NCBI RefSeq assembly: GCF_000720175.1
Contig: NZ_JOIX01000097.1
Location: 1-26,251, forward strand
Origin: Streptomyces sp. NRRL S-337
GTDB taxonomy: Bacteria; Actinomycetota; Actinomycetes; Streptomycetales; Streptomycetaceae
Length of the DNA stretch: 26,251 nucleotides
Reading direction: 5' to 3'
Below are positions 21,472 to 26,251 of this stretch, in pieces. The notes beneath the pieces are model-generated. The model made no database searches. It saw only the letters and a list, made by a program, of their open reading frames with translations, and had not been told where the DNA came from. The number at the start of each line of letters is the position of its first letter. Position 1 is the first letter of the stretch. The translations under genes were made by a program, and so were the position numbers.

Positions 21472-23037
21472 GTGACGACATCCCCGCAGCACCCGCAGCA
21501 CCCGCAGCACCCGCAGCCGGATCCACGGCTCTTCAACGCCGACCTCGCGCCGGCCCCGAAGCGCACCTGGGGCACGTACAGCATCTTCGCGCTCTGGATG
21601 TCCGACACCCACGCGATCAGCAACTACGCCTTCGCCGCCAGCCTCTTCGTGCTGGGGCTGCCGGCCTGGGAGGTCTTCCTGTCCCTGCTGGTCGGCATCA
21701 CGATCGTCCACCGGCTGATGAACCGCATGGGGCATGCCGGCCACCGGACCGGCGTGCCCTACCCCGTGCTGGCCCGCGCGAGCTGGGGCGTCTACGGCGC
21801 CAACATCCCCGCCCTCCTGCGGGCGGTCATGGCCGTGGCCTGGTACGGCATCCAGACCTGGCTCGCCTCGACCGCCGTGGTCCTGCTGACCCTGCAGGTC
21901 GCGCCCGGCTTGGACGCGTACGACCACAACTCGGTACTGGGACTGTCCACCCTGGGCTGGACCGCGTTCATGGTGATGTGGGGCCTGCAGGCCGTACTGC
22001 TGACCCGGGGCATGGAATTCATCCGCAAGGTCCAGGACTTCGCGACCGGGCCGGTGGTCTGGCTCGTGGTGCTGGCGCTCGCCGTCTACCTGGTGGTCAA
22101 GGCGCACGGGGAGATCTCGCTGACCCGCAGCCTCACCGGACTCAGCGGTTCCGCGCAGCTCCGGCAGAGCCTGATCGCGGTCAGCCTGACCGTCGCCACC
22201 TTCCTCACCCTCGTCCTCAACTACGCCGACTTCGCCCGCTTCACGCCCGACCACCGCTCCTACCGCCGCGGCAACCTGATCGGGCTGCCGGTGAACTTCA
22301 CCGCCTTCGCGGTGGTCGCCGTACTGGTCACCGCGGGCACCATCGCGGTCTTCGGGGAGGCGATCTACGACCCGGTGAAGGTGATCCAGAAGATCGACGA
22401 CCCGGTGGTCACCGTGATCGGCGCACTGGCCTTCATCGTCGCCACCATCGGCATCAACGTCGTCGCCAATTTCGTCTCGCCCGCCTACGACTTCGCCAAC
22501 CTCGCTCCGAAGTACCTCGACTTCAAGCGCGGCGGCATGATCACCGCGGTACTGGCCGTCCTCGTCATGCCCTGGAAGCTGTACTCCTCGGCGCTGGTGA
22601 TCCAGTACTTCCTCGGCGCGCTGGGCGCCTTCCTCGGCCCCCTGGTGGCGATCCTGCTCGTCGACTACCACCTGGTGCGGCGGGGCCGGATCGACGTCGA
22701 CGCGCTCTTCTCCGCCGATGTCGCGGGCGCCTACTACTACCGCCGGGGCTACAACCCGAAGGCCGTGATCGCCTTCCTCCCGGCCGCCGCGGTCTCCGCC
22801 GCACTCGCCCTGGTACCGGCCTTCGACGCGGTCGCGCCGTTCTCCTGGATCTTCGGGATGGCGCTGTCCGGTGGGATCTACGCCGCGGTCTCCCGTGGCG
22901 CACGGGTGCCGTCCGGGACCGGTCCGATCCCGGACGGGATCATCCCCGCGCAGGTCGGCCCGGCGGCCGAGGAGCGGACGGACGGCCCCCGGGTCGCCGG
23001 CCCGGCGGTCGCGCCGGTGGCCGCGGAGGGGTCTTGA
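21472..23037 (+). CDS. NCS1-family allantoin/nucleobase permease
   Basis: 521 residues from the GTG at 21472, with GGGAGG upstream, 41 bases after the racemase-like gene. It is an NCS1 (Mhp1/PucI/AllP-type) transporter: FNADLAPAPKRTWGTYSIFALWMSD, here cited as NADLAPAP and TWGTYSIFALWM, is the family's N-terminal signature. NYADFARF in the middle, NVVANFVSPAYDFANL in TM8 and LVDYHLVRRG late are also typical. Around 12 hydrophobic segments are seen. The context (racemase, allantoinase, allantoicase) makes allantoin or a hydantoin the most likely substrate. The start has a QHP tripeptide repeat (9-bp units, 21484-21510), and the last 45 residues are a hydrophilic tail. Confidence 0.92.
   Translation: MTTSPQHPQHPQHPQPDPRLFNADLAPAPKRTWGTYSIFALWMSDTHAISNYAFAASLFVLGLPAWEVFLSLLVGITIVHRLMNRMGHAGHRTGVPYPVLARASWGVYGANIPALLRAVMAVAWYGIQTWLASTAVVLLTLQVAPGLDAYDHNSVLGLSTLGWTAFMVMWGLQAVLLTRGMEFIRKVQDFATGPVVWLVVLALAVYLVVKAHGEISLTRSLTGLSGSAQLRQSLIAVSLTVATFLTLVLNYADFARFTPDHRSYRRGNLIGLPVNFTAFAVVAVLVTAGTIAVFGEAIYDPVKVIQKIDDPVVTVIGALAFIVATIGINVVANFVSPAYDFANLAPKYLDFKRGGMITAVLAVLVMPWKLYSSALVIQYFLGALGAFLGPLVAILLVDYHLVRRGRIDVDALFSADVAGAYYYRRGYNPKAVIAFLPAAAVSAALALVPAFDAVAPFSWIFGMALSGGIYAAVSRGARVPSGTGPIPDGIIPAQVGPAAEERTDGPRVAGPAVAPVAAEGS
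21484..21516 (+). repeat. 9-bp tandem repeat in permease N-terminus
   Basis: CCGCAGCAC occurs three times in tandem (21484-21510) followed by a partial CCGCAG. It encodes PQHPQHPQHPQ ahead of the conserved NCS1 start. In-frame variation in copy number would be tolerated. Confidence 0.9.
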
Positions 23038-23063
23038 CGGGCCGGGGTCCGGAGTGAAGACTC

Positions 23064-23115
23064 ATTCAACAGACTGTTGAATCCAGAATTCCAGATTCCG
23101 AATTCCGGGATTCGG
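23064..23115 (+). promoter_or_regulatory. allB promoter region with perfect AllR-like palindrome
   Basis: ATTCAACAGACTGTTGAAT (23064-23082) is a perfect 9-1-9 palindrome, the best copy of the TTCAA-N7-TTGAN motif in the window. Its right half holds TTGAAT (23077-23082) as a possible -35; at 17 bases spacing lies GAATTC (23100-23105), a weak -10. The following 35 bases repeat ATTCC-like words and include CCGAAT-N6-ATTCGG (23098-23115). The whole block is strongly AT-rich for this genome. The allB start is 70 bases further on. Confidence 0.75.
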
Positions 23116-23184
23116 CTGCGCCGACGGCGACATTCCGCCGCGCCGCCACGCGACCATGAAGACACGATATGAGGAGGGGACCGG

Positions 23185-24528
23185 GTGTCCGAGATCGAGC
23201 TGGTGCTGCGCTCCACGCGCGTCGTGACGCCGGAGGGCACGCGCGCCGCATCCGTCGCCGTCAAGGACGGCAGGATCGCCGCGGTGCTGCCGCACGACGC
23301 CGAGGTACCGGCCGGGGCGCGGCTCACGGACGTCGGCGACGACGTCCTGCTGCCCGGCCTCGTCGACACCCACGTCCACGTCAACGACCCCGGCCGCACC
23401 GAGTGGGAGGGTTTCTGGACGGCCACCCGCGCGGCCGCGGCCGGCGGTATCACCACCCTCGTCGACATGCCGCTCAACAGCCTGCCGCCGACCACCACCA
23501 CCGCCCACCTCGACACCAAACGCGAGGTCGCCCGCAGCAAGGCACACATCGACGTCGGCTTCTGGGGCGGCGCCATCCCCGGCAACGTCAAGGACCTCCG
23601 CCCGCTGCACGACGCCGGCGTCTTCGGCTTCAAGTGCTTCCTCTCGCCCTCCGGCGTGGAGGAGTTCCCCGAGGTCGACCAGGAACAGCTGGCCGCCGCG
23701 CTCGGCGAGATCGCCGGCTTCGACGGACTGCTGATCGTGCACGCCGAGGACCCCGGCCACCTCGATGAGGCGCCCGAGGCGCACGGTCCCAAGTACACCG
23801 ACTTCCTCGCCTCCCGCCCCCGCATCTCCGAGAACGAGGCCATCGCCGGGCTCATCGTGCTCGCCAAGCAGCTCGACGCCCGCGTCCACGTGCTGCACCT
23901 GTCCTCCAGCGACGCGCTGCCGCTGATCGCCGCCGCCAAGCGCGAGGGCGTCAAGGTCACCGTCGAGACCTGCCCGCACTTCCTCACCCTCACCGCCGAG
24001 GAAGTCCCGGACGGCGCCACCGAGTTCAAGTGCTGCCCGCCGATCCGCGAGGCCGCCAACCAGGACGCCCTGTGGGAGGGCCTGGCCGACGGCACCATCG
24101 ACTGCATCGTCTCGGACCACTCACCCTCCACCGCCGACCTCAAGACCGCCGACTTCGGCGCGGCCTGGGGCGGCATCTCCTCCCTCCAGCTCGGCCTGCC
24201 CGCCATCTGGACGGCGGCCCGCGAACGCGGCCACAGCCTCGAGGACGTCGTGCGCTGGATGTCCACCGCCCCCGCCGCCCTCGTCGGCCTCGACCGGAAG
24301 GGTGCCATCGAGGTGGGCCGGGACGCCGACTTCGCGGTGCTCGCGCCCGACGAGACCTTCACCGTCGACCCGCAGGCCCTCCAGCACCGCAACAAGATCA
24401 CCGCGTACGCCGGCAAGACCCTCTACGGCGTCGTCCGGTCCACCTGGCTGCGCGGCCGGCAGATCAACGACGGCACCACCCTCGCCGAGCCCACCGGCGA
24501 ACTGCTCGAAAGGCCGCACCGCGCATGA
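23185..24528 (+). CDS. allB: Allantoinase
   Basis: 447 residues from the GTG at 23185 with GAGGAGGGGA upstream. Allantoinase hydrolyses allantoin to allantoate using a two-metal centre. The cyclic amidohydrolase ligands are all in place: H63 and H65 in VDTHVHVN, the carboxylated K150 in GFKCFLS, H186 in IVHAED, H238 in VLHLSSSD, and D311 in IVSDHSPS. Length is close to E. coli AllB. Its last four bases overlap the allantoicase start (ATGA), so the two are coupled. The palindrome at 23064-23082 indicates regulation separate from the upstream permease, probably by AllR. Dihydropyrimidinase is excluded by the allantoinase-type [11 protein letters not shown] segment. Confidence 0.97.
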   Translation: MSEIELVLRSTRVVTPEGTRAASVAVKDGRIAAVLPHDAEVPAGARLTDVGDDVLLPGLVDTHVHVNDPGRTEWEGFWTATRAAAAGGITTLVDMPLNSLPPTTTTAHLDTKREVARSKAHIDVGFWGGAIPGNVKDLRPLHDAGVFGFKCFLSPSGVEEFPEVDQEQLAAALGEIAGFDGLLIVHAEDPGHLDEAPEAHGPKYTDFLASRPRISENEAIAGLIVLAKQLDARVHVLHLSSSDALPLIAAAKREGVKVTVETCPHFLTLTAEEVPDGATEFKCCPPIREAANQDALWEGLADGTIDCIVSDHSPSTADLKTADFGAAWGGISSLQLGLPAIWTAARERGHSLEDVVRWMSTAPAALVGLDRKGAIEVGRDADFAVLAPDETFTVDPQALQHRNKITAYAGKTLYGVVRSTWLRGRQINDGTTLAEPTGELLERPHRA

Positions 24529-25652
24529 CCACCGACGGCATACCCCGCTACACCGGCGACGCCGGCCCCTACCAGGGCGGCGACCCGTACGCCGACTACC
24601 GCACCCCCGGCGCGGCCGGCTTCCCCTTCACCCACCTCCCCGATCTCGCCGACCGCCGGCTCGGCGCCGGCGTGATCGCCGCCAACGACGAGTTCTTCGC
24701 CGAGCGGGAGAACCTCCTCAAGCCCGAGCCCGCCCACTTCGACCCGGAGCTGTTCGGCCACAAGGGCAAGATCATGGACGGCTGGGAGACCCGGCGCCGC
24801 CGCGGCACCGACGGCGCGCACCCGTTCCCCGCGGACGAGGACCACGACTGGGCGCTCATCCGGCTCGGCGCGCCCGGCGTGATCCACGGCATCATCGTCG
24901 ACACCGCCCACTTCCGCGGCAACTACCCGCAGTCCGTCAGCATCGAGGGCACCTGCGTCGAGGGCACACCCTCGCCCGAGGACCTGCTCGCCGCCGACGT
25001 GACCTGGACACCGCTCGTCCCGCGCACCGCCATCGCCGGCCACGCCGCCAACGGCTTCGCCGTGGACACCCCCCGGCGCTTCACCCACCTGCGGCTCAAC
25101 CAGCACCCCGACGGCGGCATCGCCCGCCTGCGGGTGTACGGCGAGGTCGTCCCCGCCCCCGACTGGCTCGCCGCACTGGGCACCTTCGACCTCGTCGCGC
25201 TGGAGAACGGCGGCCGGGTCGAGGACGCCTCGGACCGCTTCTACTCCTCGCCGACCCACACCATCCAGCCGGGCCGCTCCCGCAAGATGGACGACGGCTG
25301 GGAGACCCGGCGGCGCCGCGGCACCGGCAACGACTGGGTCCGCTACCGGCTCACGGAGCAGTCCGTGATCCGCGCGGTCGAGATCGACACCGGCTACCTC
25401 AAGGGCAACGCGGCCGGCTGGGCGGCCCTGTCCGGCCGCGACGGCGAGGACGGCCCCTGGACCGAACTCCTGCCCCGCACCCGCCTCCAGCCCGACACGG
25501 TGCACCGCTTCCTGCTCGACGGCGCGCGCGCCGTCACGCACGTCCGGCTCGACATCTTCCCGGACGGCGGCATCGCGCGCTTGCGCCTGCACGGCTCCCT
25601 CACGGATGCGGGCTACGCCCGCCTTCGGGGTGCCTCCGACGTGGCCGGCTGA
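24525..25652 (+). CDS. alc: Allantoicase
   Basis: 375 residues from the ATG at 24525, overlapping the allantoinase stop. Allantoicase splits allantoate into ureidoglycolate and urea. The family's internal duplication is clear: [12 protein letters not shown] with DWALIRLG and [16 protein letters not shown] in the first half, and [13 protein letters not shown] with DWVRYRL and [16 protein letters not shown] in the second. Each repeat ends in a [13 protein letters not shown] or [13 protein letters not shown] segment. The last dozen residues ([13 protein letters not shown]) lie beyond the second domain and resemble a translated copy of the noncoding repeat array downstream, so the original stop may have been altered. 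Use of allantoicase, not allantoate amidohydrolase, means urea is released. Confidence 0.96.
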   Translation: MTTDGIPRYTGDAGPYQGGDPYADYRTPGAAGFPFTHLPDLADRRLGAGVIAANDEFFAERENLLKPEPAHFDPELFGHKGKIMDGWETRRRRGTDGAHPFPADEDHDWALIRLGAPGVIHGIIVDTAHFRGNYPQSVSIEGTCVEGTPSPEDLLAADVTWTPLVPRTAIAGHAANGFAVDTPRRFTHLRLNQHPDGGIARLRVYGEVVPAPDWLAALGTFDLVALENGGRVEDASDRFYSSPTHTIQPGRSRKMDDGWETRRRRGTGNDWVRYRLTEQSVIRAVEIDTGYLKGNAAGWAALSGRDGEDGPWTELLPRTRLQPDTVHRFLLDGARAVTHVRLDIFPDGGIARLRLHGSLTDAGYARLRGASDVAG

Positions 25653-25945
25653 CCCGCCGTTGCGCTTGGCTTTCCGCCCACGTACCCGTCTGTCCCGCCG
25701 CGGGGCGCTGCGCTTGGGGGTGCCTCCCACGTACCCGTCTCTCCCGCCGTCGGGGTTGCTCGCCGTTGCGCTTTGCGGCGCCCCGCACGTACCTGTCTGC
25801 TGCGCCACGGGGCGCCCCGCACGTACCCGTCTGCTGCGCTGCGGGGCCTCTCGCCGTTGCGCCTGCGGCGCGCCGTACGTACTTGGCCGTCCCGCCGCGG
25901 TTGTTGTTCGCCGTTGCGCCTGCGGCGGGCTGGGTTTGTGGTGGG
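25620..25945. repeat. Degenerate repeat array (ACGTACCCGTCT core) downstream of allantoicase
   Basis: Five cores related to ACGTACCCGTCTG start at 25680, 25729, 25787, 25821 and 25877, spaced 34-58 bases. Between cores come variants of CGCCGTTGCGCTTG and a GCCGCGGGG segment, in changing order and completeness; a sixth partial unit starts near 25909. The 3' end of the allantoicase gene (GCCTTCGGGGTGCCTCCGAC, 25621-25640) resembles the GGGGTGCCTCCCAC part of unit two. Spacing is irregular and units are not palindromic, so this is not CRISPR. Open frames through it are compositional artefacts. Confidence 0.8.
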
Positions 25946-26251
25946 TGCGGTGACGGGCCTGCGGGGCCGGTGTTTCGGTGGGGGTGGGCGTTGGGGGTGT
26001 AAGGGGGTCTGCGGACCCGTAGGGGTGGGTCGAACAGATCCCGTAAGGGTCGCGAGGGCCCCCTGCGGGGCCACAACCCAACGGGCGAGGCGAGCTATTC
26101 CCGCTGACCAGCGACGTCAGGTGTACGCGGTACGACGCGCGCCCCCACTCAGCCGCACACTCCCTCAACGGGAGGGGACGGGCCGGAGGGGCCTTGTTCG
26201 TGGACGTAAAGCGACAGCAGTCCACGAACAAGGCCCCGGAGGTCCGTCACC
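25653..26251. other. 599-base region without a credible gene
   Basis: It contains the repeat array, then a G-rich strand segment (25925-26035) with a GGGTC-TGCG-GACCC hairpin (26005-26018), a GGCCCC/GGGGCC hairpin near 26053-26069, an unassigned stretch (26070-26187) of more ordinary composition, and the long inverted repeat at 26188-26237. Both strands show open frames, but their Arg/Pro-rich translations have no recognisable domain. I see no tRNA-like cloverleaf. Confidence 0.6.
26188..26237. terminator. Long perfect inverted repeat, terminator-like
   Basis: GGGGCCTTGTTCGTGGAC (26188-26205) and GTCCACGAACAAGGCCCC (26220-26237) are exact 18-bp inverted copies around a 14-base loop GTAAAGCGACAGCA. 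There is no T tract on either side. It is 535 bases past the allantoicase stop, so it more probably ends a minus-strand gene entering from the right edge. A mobile-element end or structured RNA are alternatives. Confidence 0.65.

Noticed and set aside
25680..25890. Repeat array considered as a CRISPR.
   Set aside because: Units are degenerate, spacing is irregular (34-58 bases), the spacers are themselves repeated, and no cas gene is nearby.
25600..26231. Long minus-strand open frames rich in Arg, Pro and Thr over the repeat array.
   Set aside because: They arise from the GC-rich repeats, have no ribosome site, no domain and no consistent codon bias; one also runs antisense through allantoicase.

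Overview
The window is very GC-rich with strong third-position GC bias, abundant GTG starts, purine-rich ribosome binding sites and many U-tract-free hairpin terminators. This points to a Streptomyces or close relative. The gene set resembles the purine/ureide catabolism region I recall from Streptomyces chromosomes; that comparison is from memory, not a search.

Left block (1-7590): a 5' fragment of hydroxypyruvate isomerase (minus strand) lies divergent to a coupled pair, a small YkoF/MTH1187-fold protein and an HTH protein. After a canonical terminator comes the urate operon: uraD, uraH, uox, an NCS2 purine permease and an 8-oxoguanine/guanine deaminase. Three consecutive stem-loops separate this from a second NCS2 permease.

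Middle block (7627-19449) is mixed: a secreted GH46 chitosanase with a candidate CsnR-type operator, an M20 dipeptidase, a divergent MarR/SDR pair, a second M20 peptidase, a frameshifted GNAT acetyltransferase remnant, malate synthase, a MocA-like nucleotidyltransferase, a small unknown protein, a membrane Ser/Thr kinase and a DUF5955-like protein.

Right block (19570-25652): the IclR-family regulator AllR (minus strand) is divergent from an allantoin/hydantoin racemase-like gene. Next come an NCS1 permease, then allantoinase and allantoicase with overlapping stop and start. The final 599 bases carry no convincing gene, but hold a degenerate repeat array and an 18-bp perfect inverted repeat.

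Together the enzymes form one route: 8-oxoguanine or imported purine to urate, 5-hydroxyisourate, OHCU, S-allantoin, allantoate and ureidoglycolate/glyoxylate. Malate synthase and hydroxypyruvate isomerase belong to the two known outlets for glyoxylate. Three related palindromes (TTCAA-N7-TTGAN) lie upstream of uraD, aceB and allB, each placing a promoter -35 hexamer in one half-site. This suggests a single AllR regulon covering dispersed operons. The most interesting observations are this operator geometry, the racemase lacking one of the two usual catalytic cysteines, the unlike TM8 motifs of the two NCS2 permeases, the triple hairpin, and the coupled small ligand-binding-fold/HTH pair.
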